Position numbers and translations under genes: made by a program
From: G965199725 sp965199725
Lineage (GTDB): Bacteria; Pseudomonadota; Gammaproteobacteria; Nitrosococcales; Methylophagaceae
Assembly (NCBI GenBank): GCA_965199725.1
Contig: OZ241321.1
Coordinates: 124,001-188,000 of the forward strand
DNA: 64,000 nucleotides
Reading direction: 5' to 3'
In this document: positions 18,252-27,015 of the stretch, piece after piece
Layout of the letters: each line of letters opens with the position of its first letter
Numbering within the stretch: position 1 is the stretch's first letter
Notes under the pieces: generated by a model
Told to the model about the DNA's origin: nothing
The model's database searches: none
What the model saw: only the letters and a program-made list of their open reading frames with translations

Positions 18252-19505
18252 GTGTATGCAAAAACGATGAATATTGCTGATTTTGATGATGAAATATCAG
18301 CAGCGATTAATGCTGAAAACAAGCGTCAGGAAGATCATATTGAGCTGATTGCGTCAGAAAATTATGCCAGTCTAAGGGTGATGGAGGCGCAAGGCTCTTC
18401 ATTAACCAATAAATATGCAGAAGGCTACCCCGGCAAGCGTTATTATGGTGGTTGTGACTATGTTGATGAGGTTGAGCAGTTAGCGATAGGGCGTGCTAAA
18501 GAACTGTTTGGTGCCAGCTATGCTAACGTGCAGCCTCATTCAGGGTCACAGGCTAATGCTGCTGTCTATTTAGCGTTATTGCAGTCAGGAGATACTATTT
18601 TAGGTATGAGTTTGGCTCATGGCGGTCATTTAACTCATGGCGCCAAGGTTAGCTCATCAGGCAAACTTTACAATTCAGTGCTCTATGGGCTTAACACTAA
18701 AACGGGTGAAATTGATTACGATGAGGTCCAGCGTTTAGCAAATACACATAAACCAAAAGTAGTAATTGCCGGTTTTTCTGCCTATTCTCGTATTGTTGAT
18801 TGGCAACGCTTTCGCGCTATTGCTAATGAGGTAGGCGCTTATTTGTTGGTTGATATGGCGCATGTGGCAGGATTGGTTGCTGCTGGTGAATATCCCAGTC
18901 CCGTGGGTATTGCTGATGTCATCACCACGACCACACATAAAACATTACGTGGACCGCGTGGGGGGTTAATTTTAGCCAGTGCTAATGCTGATATCGAAAA
19001 AAAATTAAATTCGGCGGTGTTTCCTGGTAGCCAGGGTGGTCCCTTAATGCATGTAATTGCCGCTAAGGCAGTGGCATTTAAAGAAGCCATGCTGCCAGCA
19101 TTTCGTATCTATCAACAGCAAGTGATTAAGAATGCTCAAGCGATGGCATCGGTATTTATGGCACGTGGCTACGATGTCGTATCAAGAGGAACTGATAACC
19201 ATTTATTTCTGGTCAGCTTTATTGCTGAAGGTTTAACCGGTAAGCAGGTAGATAACTGGTTGGGTAGTGCCCATATTACCGTTAATAAAAACTCAGTACC
19301 TGATGATCCGCAATCTCCTTTTGTTACTTCGGGCATCAGGGTGGGTACGCCAGCAGTAACCACCCGCGGTTTTAAAGAAAAGGAGTGTGAAAAGTTAGCC
19401 CAGTGGATGTGCGATATTATTGATAGTCGCGGTGATGCTGATACTATAGCTACTGTAATTACTAAAGTTTCTGCAGTTTGTCGACAACTGCCAGTGTATT
19501 CATAG
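18252..19505 (+). CDS. glyA: Serine hydroxymethyltransferase
   Basis: GlyA interconverts serine and glycine with tetrahydrofolate, feeding one-carbon units to purine and thymidylate synthesis. The 417-residue protein matches E. coli in length. The PLP lysine is about residue 230 in TTTHKTLRGPRGG, and GSQANAAVY and NKYAEGYPGKRYYGG are conserved. I use the GTG at 18252, preceded by GAGGA five bases away, giving an N-terminus that aligns with known enzymes; a TTG at 18228 would add eight residues. It heads a long co-directional run that starts glyA-nrdR-ribD-ribE, a common gammaproteobacterial order. Confidence 0.96.
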   Translation: MYAKTMNIADFDDEISAAINAENKRQEDHIELIASENYASLRVMEAQGSSLTNKYAEGYPGKRYYGGCDYVDEVEQLAIGRAKELFGASYANVQPHSGSQANAAVYLALLQSGDTILGMSLAHGGHLTHGAKVSSSGKLYNSVLYGLNTKTGEIDYDEVQRLANTHKPKVVIAGFSAYSRIVDWQRFRAIANEVGAYLLVDMAHVAGLVAAGEYPSPVGIADVITTTTHKTLRGPRGGLILASANADIEKKLNSAVFPGSQGGPLMHVIAAKAVAFKEAMLPAFRIYQQQVIKNAQAMASVFMARGYDVVSRGTDNHLFLVSFIAEGLTGKQVDNWLGSAHITVNKNSVPDDPQSPFVTSGIRVGTPAVTTRGFKEKECEKLAQWMCDIIDSRGDADTIATVITKVSAVCRQLPVYS

Positions 19506-19525
19506 CGTATTAAAGGTGCTTTTGC

Positions 19526-19993
19526 ATGCGTTGTCCATTTTGCGGTACTGATGATTCTAAGGTGATTGATTCCAGGCTATCTACTGATGGTGATTCGATC
19601 CGTCGGCGGCGTAGCTGTATAGGCTGTAATGAACGCTTTACTACCTATGAAACAGCAGAGTTGACGCTACCAATCCTGATTAAACGCGATAAATCGCGTG
19701 CTGTTTTTTCAGAAGATAAATTAAGAGCAGGGTTCTTAAAGGCATTAGAAAAAAGACCTGTCAACATTGATGCGATAGATACGGCTGTTAAAGGCGTTAT
19801 ACGCAAACTAACTACTACTGGCGATCGTGAAGTTGAGAGTAGCCTTGTTGGTCACTGGGTTATGGATGCTTTACGTGGCTTGGACAAGGTAGCGTATGTT
19901 CGGTTTGCTTCTGTTTATCGCAGTTTTCAGGATGTGAACGAATTTCGTGCAGAGATTGATCTGATGGAACAGCAAGCCCAGGCCGATATATAA
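19526..19993 (+). CDS. nrdR: Transcriptional repressor NrdR
   Basis: NrdR represses ribonucleotide reductase genes when dATP is bound, recognising NrdR boxes. The 155-residue protein has the N-terminal zinc ribbon (CPFCG at residues 3-7 and CIGC near 31-34, with the basic SIRRRRSC run) and the ATP-cone domain beginning LPILIKRDKSRAVF. It starts 20 bp after glyA and is followed 13 bp later by ribD, its usual neighbours. No NrdR box was seen in the window. Confidence 0.96.
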   Translation: MRCPFCGTDDSKVIDSRLSTDGDSIRRRRSCIGCNERFTTYETAELTLPILIKRDKSRAVFSEDKLRAGFLKALEKRPVNIDAIDTAVKGVIRKLTTTGDREVESSLVGHWVMDALRGLDKVAYVRFASVYRSFQDVNEFRAEIDLMEQQAQADI

Positions 19994-20006
19994 GCAATCA
20001 TATAAG

Positions 20007-21107
20007 ATGGTATTCGCTGAACGCTATATGGCACGGGCCCTGCAGTTAGCAGAGCGCGGCATTTATACTGCCGATCCTAATCCGCGTGTGGGTTGTGTTA
20101 TTATCAAAGATAACACGGTTGTTGGTGAAGGTTGGCACCAAAAAGCAGGCGAATATCATGCTGAGATCAATGCGCTCAGGATGGCGGGCGACTATGCCTG
20201 TGGCAGCGACTGTTATGTCACTTTAGAGCCTTGCAGTCATTATGGGCGAACGCCACCATGTACTGATGCGTTAATAAAATCTGGCATAAAGCGTATTTTT
20301 ATAGCCGCATCTGATCCTAACCCTGCAAATCAAGGACAGGGTATTGCTAGACTAAAAGAAGCAGGCATAACTACCCAGTTAGGCATTTTAAAAGATGAAG
20401 CGCAGGCACTTAATAAGGGCTTTTTTAAACGGATATGCTTAAAAAGACCGTATGTAAGCAGTAAAATCGCGATGAGTTTAGATGGGCGAACAGCCGCTGC
20501 TTCAGGCGCAAGCCAATGGATTACTGGTGGTGAAGCAAGGCAGGATGTACAAAAAATACGTGCCCAAAGTTCAGCTATTTTAACCGGCATAGGTACAATT
20601 ATATCTGATGATCCTGCCTTAACTGTCAGGCCGAAAGGTGATTGGTATCCAGACAATCAAGCAATCAGGCAACCATTAAGGATTGTAGTTGATAGTCAAT
20701 TGAGGCTCAGTAAACATGCCAGATTATTGAGCGTAGGTGGACCAATTTTGGTAGCGACAGTAGTTGACAAGCCAATTAATATTCATGCTGGATGTTTAAG
20801 GTTGCCAATATTGGATAATCGCGTTGATTTATTGGCGCTAATGACTGAACTAGCAAGGCGTGAAGTTAATAATGTCCTAATAGAGTCAGGATCAATATTA
20901 AACGGCGCTTTATTAAGGGCACAGTTAATTGATGAGTTGATTATTTATATGACGCCAATGCTTATGGGTGACCAGGCAAAAGGATTGTTTCATATACCGC
21001 AAATGTATAATATGACCGATAATGTTAAGTTAATTATCACTGATATACGTGCAGTAGGAAAGGATTGGCGAATTACTGCTACCCCTCAATATACACAGGA
21101 TAAATAA
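20007..21107 (+). CDS. ribD: Bifunctional riboflavin deaminase/reductase RibD
   Basis: RibD performs the second and third steps of riboflavin synthesis, deaminating the pyrimidine and reducing the ribosyl side chain. The N-terminal deaminase (residues 1-145) has the zinc motif HAEINAL and PCSHYGRTPPC. The C-terminal reductase (about 147-366) begins PYVSSKIAMSLDGRTA and contains SQWITG and a conserved VLIESG. Length 366 is normal. Both active sites look intact. It lies between nrdR and ribE. Confidence 0.96.
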   Translation: MVFAERYMARALQLAERGIYTADPNPRVGCVIIKDNTVVGEGWHQKAGEYHAEINALRMAGDYACGSDCYVTLEPCSHYGRTPPCTDALIKSGIKRIFIAASDPNPANQGQGIARLKEAGITTQLGILKDEAQALNKGFFKRICLKRPYVSSKIAMSLDGRTAAASGASQWITGGEARQDVQKIRAQSSAILTGIGTIISDDPALTVRPKGDWYPDNQAIRQPLRIVVDSQLRLSKHARLLSVGGPILVATVVDKPINIHAGCLRLPILDNRVDLLALMTELARREVNNVLIESGSILNGALLRAQLIDELIIYMTPMLMGDQAKGLFHIPQMYNMTDNVKLIITDIRAVGKDWRITATPQYTQDK

Positions 21108-21110
21108 ACA

Positions 21111-21731
21111 ATGTTTACCGGTATTATTGCTGCTGTTGGTAGCATTACATCAGCCCAATTTAAGGGTGGTGATATCAGATTAAACATTGCCACTCGTGAT
21201 CTAGATTTAGCTGATGTAGCTTTAGGTGATAGTGTTGCTATCAATGGCGCCTGTCTGACTGTTATCCGATTGGGCAAAGCAAGACTTTGTTTTGATGTAT
21301 CGCGTGAGAGTCTCAAACGAACCAGTTTAGCTGATGCAAGGCCGGGCAAGCCTGTTAATATTGAAAAAGCATTAGCGGTTAGCGATCGTTTAGGAGGACA
21401 TTTTGTCAGCGGTCATGTTGACGGAGTCGGTAGGGTTCAAGCAAGACAACAATCGGGACGATCAGTACAATTTACTATAGAGGTGCCAATGGCATTGACA
21501 CGCTATATTACTGAAAAAGGATCAATTTCTGTTGATGGTGTCAGTTTGACAATAAATACTGTGGTTAATAATACGTTTGCGGTTAACATCATTCCGCATA
21601 CTATGCAGCAAACAATAATCGGTGATTATTGTGTTGGCACCATAGTTAACCTAGAAGTTGATCTGATTGCCCGTTATTTGGAGCGTCTGCTACCACAACC
21701 AGAGACAGCAGATATTACGAATATAAATTAA
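21111..21731 (+). CDS. ribE: Riboflavin synthase alpha chain
   Basis: This enzyme dismutates two 6,7-dimethyl-8-ribityllumazine molecules into riboflavin. The 206 residues form the usual two lumazine-binding repeats: MFTGIIAAVGSI at residue 1, AINGACLTVI and GHFVSGHVDGVG in the first to second repeat, then SISVDGVSLTINTV and IIPHTMQQT. It starts 3 bp after ribD, so the two are translationally close. The symbol ribC is used in some species. The lumazine synthase gene ribH, often nearby, is not in the window. Confidence 0.95.
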   Translation: MFTGIIAAVGSITSAQFKGGDIRLNIATRDLDLADVALGDSVAINGACLTVIRLGKARLCFDVSRESLKRTSLADARPGKPVNIEKALAVSDRLGGHFVSGHVDGVGRVQARQQSGRSVQFTIEVPMALTRYITEKGSISVDGVSLTINTVVNNTFAVNIIPHTMQQTIIGDYCVGTIVNLEVDLIARYLERLLPQPETADITNIN

Positions 21732-21750
21732 CTAAGCATGGATTTATTAC

Positions 21751-22863
21751 ATGAAATTAAATAGTACAGCTGAGATTATTAGTGCTTTTGAACAAGGCGA
21801 AATAGTCATTATTATGGATGACGAAGATCGTGAAAATGAAGGCGATTTAATGATGGCTGCTGAGTGCATCACCCCCGATGCAATCAATTTTATGGCACGT
21901 TTTGGTCGCGGATTAATTTGTTTGACATTGACTGAGCAGCGCTGCCGGCAATTGCACTTATCTGCTATGGTGGCAGAAAACCAGACCGTTCACTCAACTA
22001 ATTTTACCGTTTCCATTGAAGCTGCACATGGCGTAACTACTGGTATTTCTGCATCTGATCGTGCGTTGACAATCAAGGCAGCCATTAAAGCAGAGGCTTG
22101 TGCAGAAGATATTGTGCAACCAGGGCATGTATTTCCAATCAAAGCAGCGTCTGGCGGGGTGCTAACCCGTGCAGGCCATACTGAGGCAGGGTGTGATTTA
22201 GCAATGTTGGCAGGTAAAGAGCCAGCCGCAGTTATTGTTGAGGTATTAAATGATGATGGCAGTATGGCACGTCGTACCGATCTGGAAAATTTTGCCCAGA
22301 CACACAAATTAAAAATAGGTACTATTGCTGATCTTATCAGTTACCGTCTGCGTAATGAAATGACGATATCGCGGCTGGCAACATGCAATATGCCAACAGA
22401 ATATGGTAATTTTAAGTTATATGGTTTTCAGGATTCTGTTAATGGCCAGGTGCATATGGCCATAGTGAAAGGTGATATTGCAAGCGAAGATGAAACGCTG
22501 GTACGTGTACATATAGCCGATCCGTTAACTGACATATTTGGATCAGCCCGTGAGTTATCACAATGGCCATTAGATAAAGTAATGAAAAAAATCCAGCAGG
22601 CAGACAGAGGCGTGCTGGTCGTACTCAGAGAGCCAGATCAAAATACTCGCCTGATAACTAAGATTGAGCAATATGAACAGCAAGATATTAAAAAATCGTT
22701 TCCAGCTAATAAGTTAGGGTGGGATTTAAGAACATTTGGTGTTGGTGCGCAGATATTGGCTGATTTAGGCGTTAAAAAAATTCGGGTGATGGGAACACCG
22801 GCTAAACTAACTGCCTTGTCTGGTTTTGGCATGGAGCTAGCGGGCTATATGTGTGGTGAGTAA
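21751..22863 (+). CDS. ribB: DHBP synthase with degenerate GTP cyclohydrolase II domain (RibBX type)
   Basis: The N-terminal half (about residues 1-205) is a full 3,4-dihydroxy-2-butanone-4-phosphate synthase: DDEDRENEGD, TVSIEAAHGVTTGISASDR and the GHTEAGCDLA segment. The C-terminal half resembles GTP cyclohydrolase II but lacks what that enzyme needs. Where active enzymes have HSECLTGD...RCDCG, this has HIADPLTDIFGSARE (about residues 254-268), so all three zinc cysteines are missing, and the later EGRGIGL is replaced by DQNTRL. This is the RibBX arrangement known from many proteobacteria, where the X domain cannot be a cyclohydrolase. A separate ribA must exist elsewhere for riboflavin synthesis. 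The role of the X domain is unknown. Confidence 0.9.
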   Translation: MKLNSTAEIISAFEQGEIVIIMDDEDRENEGDLMMAAECITPDAINFMARFGRGLICLTLTEQRCRQLHLSAMVAENQTVHSTNFTVSIEAAHGVTTGISASDRALTIKAAIKAEACAEDIVQPGHVFPIKAASGGVLTRAGHTEAGCDLAMLAGKEPAAVIVEVLNDDGSMARRTDLENFAQTHKLKIGTIADLISYRLRNEMTISRLATCNMPTEYGNFKLYGFQDSVNGQVHMAIVKGDIASEDETLVRVHIADPLTDIFGSARELSQWPLDKVMKKIQQADRGVLVVLREPDQNTRLITKIEQYEQQDIKKSFPANKLGWDLRTFGVGAQILADLGVKKIRVMGTPAKLTALSGFGMELAGYMCGE

Positions 22864-22865
22864 AT

Positions 22866-24008
22866 TTGGACGATAAGCGTATTGTGGTGGTTACTGGAGA
22901 AGCTTCAGGGGAGGCACATGCTGCAAGAATGATTACAGCACTAAAACAGCTTGCGCCTAATGTTATCGTTAATGGCATTGGTGGCGATAACATGCGCGCT
23001 GCTGGTGCAGAGATTAGTGTTGATTTTTCTGCACTGGCTGTTATGGGGTTGATTGAGGTAGTGAAACGCTATCGCGAAATTAATGCCATATTCAATAATA
23101 TGGTTGTTGATCTTAAATTAAATCCACCAAATTTATTGGTGCTAGTTGACTACCCTGGCTTCAATTTAAGGCTGGCAAAACAGGCTAAAAAATTAGGTAT
23201 TCCAGTGCTTTATTACATCAGTCCCAAGGTGTGGGCATGGCGCTATGGTCGTGTGAACAAGATTAAACAAGTGGTTGATTATATGGCGGTATTATTTCCT
23301 TTTGAGGTGCCCATTTATCAACGTATTGGTGTACCAGTAAGCTGCGTTGGCCATCCGCTGGTTGATACTGTGAAAGAAACGCTTAGTAACGCACAAGCAA
23401 AAAAAAAGATAGGGCTTGATCCTGTTCGCCGTGTAGTGGGACTCTTTCCCGGCAGTCGTCACAGTGAAATTAAAACATTATTACCGGTGATGATACAAGC
23501 AGCAGATCGTATCCAACGTCACCATGATATCAGTGTCATATTACCGATTGCCCCTGGTCTTAGTAATGAAATATTGCAACCAATATTGCAGCAAAGTCAG
23601 TTATCTATTAAGGCTATTGATGGTAATATTTATTCGTTAATATCAGCGTGTGATGCTATTGTTGCTGCATCAGGTACGGTAACCCTTGAGATTGCATTGC
23701 TAGGCGTACCTCACTTTATTGTCTATCGTGTTGACCCACTGACGTATGGTATTTTGAGCCGCTTCGTCACCATTCCTTATGTTGGCTTGTGTAATATTGT
23801 TACAGGTCAGCATGTAGTGACTGAGCTATTACAAAGTGACGTGAATGCTTCCCGATTAGCACGCGAACTTACCCAAATATTAATGCGATCTGATAGCCGC
23901 TATATTGCTGATACTGTTCGTAGGCAGGTATTAACTGCGTTAGGGCCAAGCGGTGGCGCAGAGAATGCTGCCAAACAGGTTGTTGCTATGTTGGGACAGT
24001 TTAATTGA
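22866..24008 (+). CDS. lpxB: Lipid-A-disaccharide synthase
   Basis: LpxB, a GT19 glycosyltransferase, condenses UDP-diacylglucosamine with lipid X to make the lipid A disaccharide at the inner face of the inner membrane. The 380-residue protein (E. coli 382) shows VTGEASGEAHAA at the start, YISPKVWAWR, GHPLVD, FPGSRHSEI and the later ASGTVTLEIAL. The start is a TTG two bases after the ribBX stop, with GGTGAG upstream. It stays paired with rnhB, as in the lpxA-lpxB-rnhB order, but lpxA is not here. Confidence 0.95.
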   Translation: MDDKRIVVVTGEASGEAHAARMITALKQLAPNVIVNGIGGDNMRAAGAEISVDFSALAVMGLIEVVKRYREINAIFNNMVVDLKLNPPNLLVLVDYPGFNLRLAKQAKKLGIPVLYYISPKVWAWRYGRVNKIKQVVDYMAVLFPFEVPIYQRIGVPVSCVGHPLVDTVKETLSNAQAKKKIGLDPVRRVVGLFPGSRHSEIKTLLPVMIQAADRIQRHHDISVILPIAPGLSNEILQPILQQSQLSIKAIDGNIYSLISACDAIVAASGTVTLEIALLGVPHFIVYRVDPLTYGILSRFVTIPYVGLCNIVTGQHVVTELLQSDVNASRLARELTQILMRSDSRYIADTVRRQVLTALGPSGGAENAAKQVVAMLGQFN

Positions 24009-24574
24009 CAGCAAAATGGATTGCTGGAATCGATGAGGCAGGGCGGGGATCACTGGCAGGGCCGGTGATGGCCGCCGCCGTTATACTTGATCCAAAAAAA
24101 CCTGTTGAGGGTTTACGAGATTCAAAAAAGTTGACTGCATGCCAACGTGAGCGATTTGCGGGCATGATAAAGGCGCGCGCTTTGGCATGGTCGCTGGGCC
24201 ATGCAGAAGTAGCAGAAATTGATCAAATCAATATCTTACAGGCGACGTTGCTGGCAATGAAGCGTGCGACTGAGGCGCTGGCAATTCAACCTTGTCATAT
24301 AATGGTTGATGGCAACAACTCACCCGATTTAGCATGCAGGGTTACGACAGTCATAAAAGGCGATCAGTCCGATCCAGCCATCTCTGCTGCTGCGATTTTA
24401 GCAAAGGTAGCTAGAGATGAGTTAATGGTAGCAATGGACAGGCGTTATCCTGGGTATGGTTTGGCAAAACATAAAGGCTATCCAACAAAACAGCACCGGC
24501 AAACTTTGCTTATCATGGGGGCTACAGCAATTCACCGCAGATCATTCAAACCTGTTCAATTGGTACTTGGCTAA
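24005..24574 (+). CDS. rnhB: Ribonuclease HII
   Basis: RnhB cleaves RNA in RNA-DNA hybrids and single ribonucleotides in DNA. The 189 residues contain the acidic catalytic set: GIDEAGRGSLAGP near residue 7, the Asp of VDGNNSPD, and SDPAISAAAILAKVARDELM, followed by HKGYPTKQH. Length is typical. It begins at TTG overlapping the TGA of lpxB by four bases (TTGA), so it is translationally coupled. Confidence 0.95.
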   Translation: MTAKWIAGIDEAGRGSLAGPVMAAAVILDPKKPVEGLRDSKKLTACQRERFAGMIKARALAWSLGHAEVAEIDQINILQATLLAMKRATEALAIQPCHIMVDGNNSPDLACRVTTVIKGDQSDPAISAAAILAKVARDELMVAMDRRYPGYGLAKHKGYPTKQHRQTLLIMGATAIHRRSFKPVQLVLG

Positions 24575-24593
24575 TACGAAGTATCTTTAGGAG

Positions 24594-25889
24594 ATGTTTA
24601 ATAGACAGAGCAAATCAATTGTTATTCCCTATGCTCAGCATAGCCTTCCTCGCGAACATATCAGCACTGCCGCATTAAATGTTTTGCATAGACTAAAAGA
24701 TGCTGGCTATGATGCTTATTTAGTCGGGGGGTGTGTACGGGATTTGTTGCTTGGTCGTGTGCCAAAAGATTTTGATGTGGTCACTAATGCATCACCAGAA
24801 AAGGTTAAACACATTTTTCACCGTAGTCGTTTAATTGGTCGTCGCTTTAAATTGGTACATATAAATTATGGTCGTGAAATAATTGAGGTCGCTACCTTTA
24901 GAGGGCCTCCTGAGGCGGATAAGCATATTGATAACTATGGTCGCATTATGAGTGATAACGTTTTTGGCACATTAGAGCAGGATGCTTGGCGCCGTGATTT
25001 TACTATCAATGCACTTTATTGTGATGGCAGTGACTTTTCAATTATTGATCATACGGGCGGTATTGCTGATTTAACATCCGGCAAAATTCGCCTTATTGGT
25101 GATGTCAACACACGTTATCGAGAAGACCCTGTCCGTATATTACGTGCAATTCGCTTTATGGGTAAACTAGGTCTGCGCATGGAAAACAAGACAGAAAAGT
25201 CCATTCCTGAATTGGCGTGCCTGCTCACTGATATTCCACCAGCACGTCTGTTTGATGAAACTTTGAAACTGTATTTAAGTGGCAATGCTACTGTAATCCA
25301 TGCTTTATTAAATCGTTATGGCGTGTTCGCATACCTGTTTCCTCAGACAGCCAATATATTGCACACCAAGCAGGATGATTATTCGCACACACTCTTGATC
25401 AAGGCATTACAAAACACTGATAAGCGCATAGCAGAAGACAAGTCAGTAACTCCAGCATTTGTCCTTGCTGCCTTGTTGTGGGCACCAGTAAAAAAACGTT
25501 GGCAGATATATAGGGCAGGCAATACTCCTCTTATACCTGCGTTACAGCAAGCCGCCAGTGACATTATTGCGCAGCAGGCAAAAAGGATAGCGATGCCAAG
25601 ACGGTTTACGTTGGTAACCCGGGATATCTGGTTATTACAAGCGCAGATGGACACCCGTTTTGCCAAACGAGTATTCAAGATATTAGTGCATCCAAAATTC
25701 AGGGCAGCTTATGACTTTTTGCTATTGCGTAATGAGTCAGGCGATCCACTTAATGAACTAGTTGATTGGTGGACGCGGTTTCAGTTTGCTGACAACAAGG
25801 AGCGGCAGAACATGGTAAATGACTTAAAGTCGTCGTCCTCTGGTAGCCTAGTAGGCAAAAGCTGTGGCAACACAAAAAACCGCTGGTAA
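24594..25889 (+). CDS. pcnB: Poly(A) polymerase I
   Basis: PcnB adds 3' poly(A) tails that promote RNA decay. The 431-residue protein has the class II nucleotidyltransferase head: YLVGGCVRDLLLGRVPKDFDVVT (residues about 42-64 including the DxD pair), then RRFKLVHINYG, RRDFTINALY and DPVRILRAIRF. This separates it from CCA-adding enzymes through its gammaproteobacterial PcnB-like C-terminal half (helical region, basic tail). The ATG directly abuts AGGAG with no spacer, an unusually close ribosome binding site. It lies 19 bp after rnhB and before folK, the standard pcnB-folK pair. Confidence 0.93.
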   Translation: MFNRQSKSIVIPYAQHSLPREHISTAALNVLHRLKDAGYDAYLVGGCVRDLLLGRVPKDFDVVTNASPEKVKHIFHRSRLIGRRFKLVHINYGREIIEVATFRGPPEADKHIDNYGRIMSDNVFGTLEQDAWRRDFTINALYCDGSDFSIIDHTGGIADLTSGKIRLIGDVNTRYREDPVRILRAIRFMGKLGLRMENKTEKSIPELACLLTDIPPARLFDETLKLYLSGNATVIHALLNRYGVFAYLFPQTANILHTKQDDYSHTLLIKALQNTDKRIAEDKSVTPAFVLAALLWAPVKKRWQIYRAGNTPLIPALQQAASDIIAQQAKRIAMPRRFTLVTRDIWLLQAQMDTRFAKRVFKILVHPKFRAAYDFLLLRNESGDPLNELVDWWTRFQFADNKERQNMVNDLKSSSSGSLVGKSCGNTKNRW

Positions 25890-25899
25890 AACGTAAATA

Positions 25900-26391
25900 A
25901 TGAATGGTGTATTTATCGGGCTTGGTAGTAACCTAGCTAACCCTGTTAAACAGATAAAGTCAGCGGCTAGCGCCCTAGAAGCATTAGCAGATATGACTGT
26001 TATTAATTGCTCATCGCTTTATAGCAGTCTGCCGATGGGGCCACAGGATCAACCAGATTATATTAATGCGGCTATTGAGATATGGACATCACTGTCAGCG
26101 CATGCGTTATTAGACAAGCTACAAGCTATTGAAAAGCAACAAGGCCGAGCTTGTAATCGTCATTGGGGGGAACGTATCCTCGATTTGGATTTATTGTTGT
26201 ATGGTTGTGATGTGATTGATGATGAAAAGCTATGCGTGCCGCATTACGGTATTCCATTGCGATCATTTGTGCTTTATCCTTTAGCAGAAATAGCACCAAA
26301 GTTAGTTATTCCTGGAATGGGCAGCGTTAAATCATTAATTGAGCACTGTCCAGCAAAAGATTTGCAACGGCTAGCAGGAAAAATATTATGA
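25900..26391 (+). CDS. folK: HPPK: 2-amino-4-hydroxy-6-hydroxymethyldihydropteridine pyrophosphokinase
   Basis: FolK pyrophosphorylates 6-hydroxymethyl-dihydropterin in folate synthesis. The 163-residue enzyme has GLGSNLANP near the N-terminus, SSLYSSLPMGPQDQPDYINA and the ATP/Mg motif RHWGERILDLDLLLYG, with the two Asp ligands. It begins 10 bp after pcnB and its TGA overlaps the ATG of the following kinase remnant (ATGA). The usual downstream order folK-(dNK)-panB-panC is retained. Confidence 0.95.
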   Translation: MNGVFIGLGSNLANPVKQIKSAASALEALADMTVINCSSLYSSLPMGPQDQPDYINAAIEIWTSLSAHALLDKLQAIEKQQGRACNRHWGERILDLDLLLYGCDVIDDEKLCVPHYGIPLRSFVLYPLAEIAPKLVIPGMGSVKSLIEHCPAKDLQRLAGKIL

Positions 26392-27015
26392 TATTACTAC
26401 CCTATAAATACATTGCCGTTCAAGGCCCAGTCGGTGTTGGCAAAACTCATTTGGTTAAACGGCTAGTCGAAGATTTTTCAGCAAAAACGGTGTTGGAAGA
26501 GCCTGAGCCTAACCCTTCAGCGCTACCAACCCAGCTTAGTTTTTTAATACAACGGATAAAGCTGTGTAAGCAGTTACAACAGGATGGGTATGTTTAATCA
26601 TTTGCAGATTGCTGATTTTATGGTAGAAAAAGATCGTATATTTGTTCAGGTAACCTTAGATGATGATGAACTAGCATTGTATAATCTGGTATATGATAAT
26701 TTGACTATGCAATATCGCACACCTGATTTAGTCATTTATTTACAGGCACCATTATCAGTATTGAGGTCAAGGATTATCCAGCGTGCGATAAGTTATGAGC
26801 AGCGCATTGAAGATACTTATTTACAAAGTCTGTCAGACAGCTATGTCAGTTTTTTTCATTATTATAATGAGGCACCATTATTAATCGTCAACGCAGCGCA
26901 AATTGATTTAATCAACAGTGAGCAGGATTATGGCAATTTGGTTAACGAGATAAGTACCATATCTAACGGCAGGCGATACTATAACCTTTCATATGCCAGG
27001 GAACATAAAAAATGA
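26388..27015 (+). pseudogene. Deoxynucleoside kinase family gene, frameshifted
   Basis: The first 69 codons encode the start of a dNK-type kinase with P-loop VQGPVGVGKTHLVKRL and stop at 26597. A second frame from about 26584 continues the same protein to 27015: IADFMVEKDRIFVQVTLDDDE, YRTPDLVIYLQAPLSVLR and APLLIVNAAQIDLINSEQDY. One extra G in the GGG at 26586-26588 would explain the shift. Compared with intact relatives about eleven residues are also missing between EEPEPNP and SALPTQL, where the family has a helix (NPFLERFY type). It lies between folK and panB, the usual site for this gene, and its end overlaps panB by four bases. An assembly error could cause the frameshift but not the deletion. 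Confidence 0.85.
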
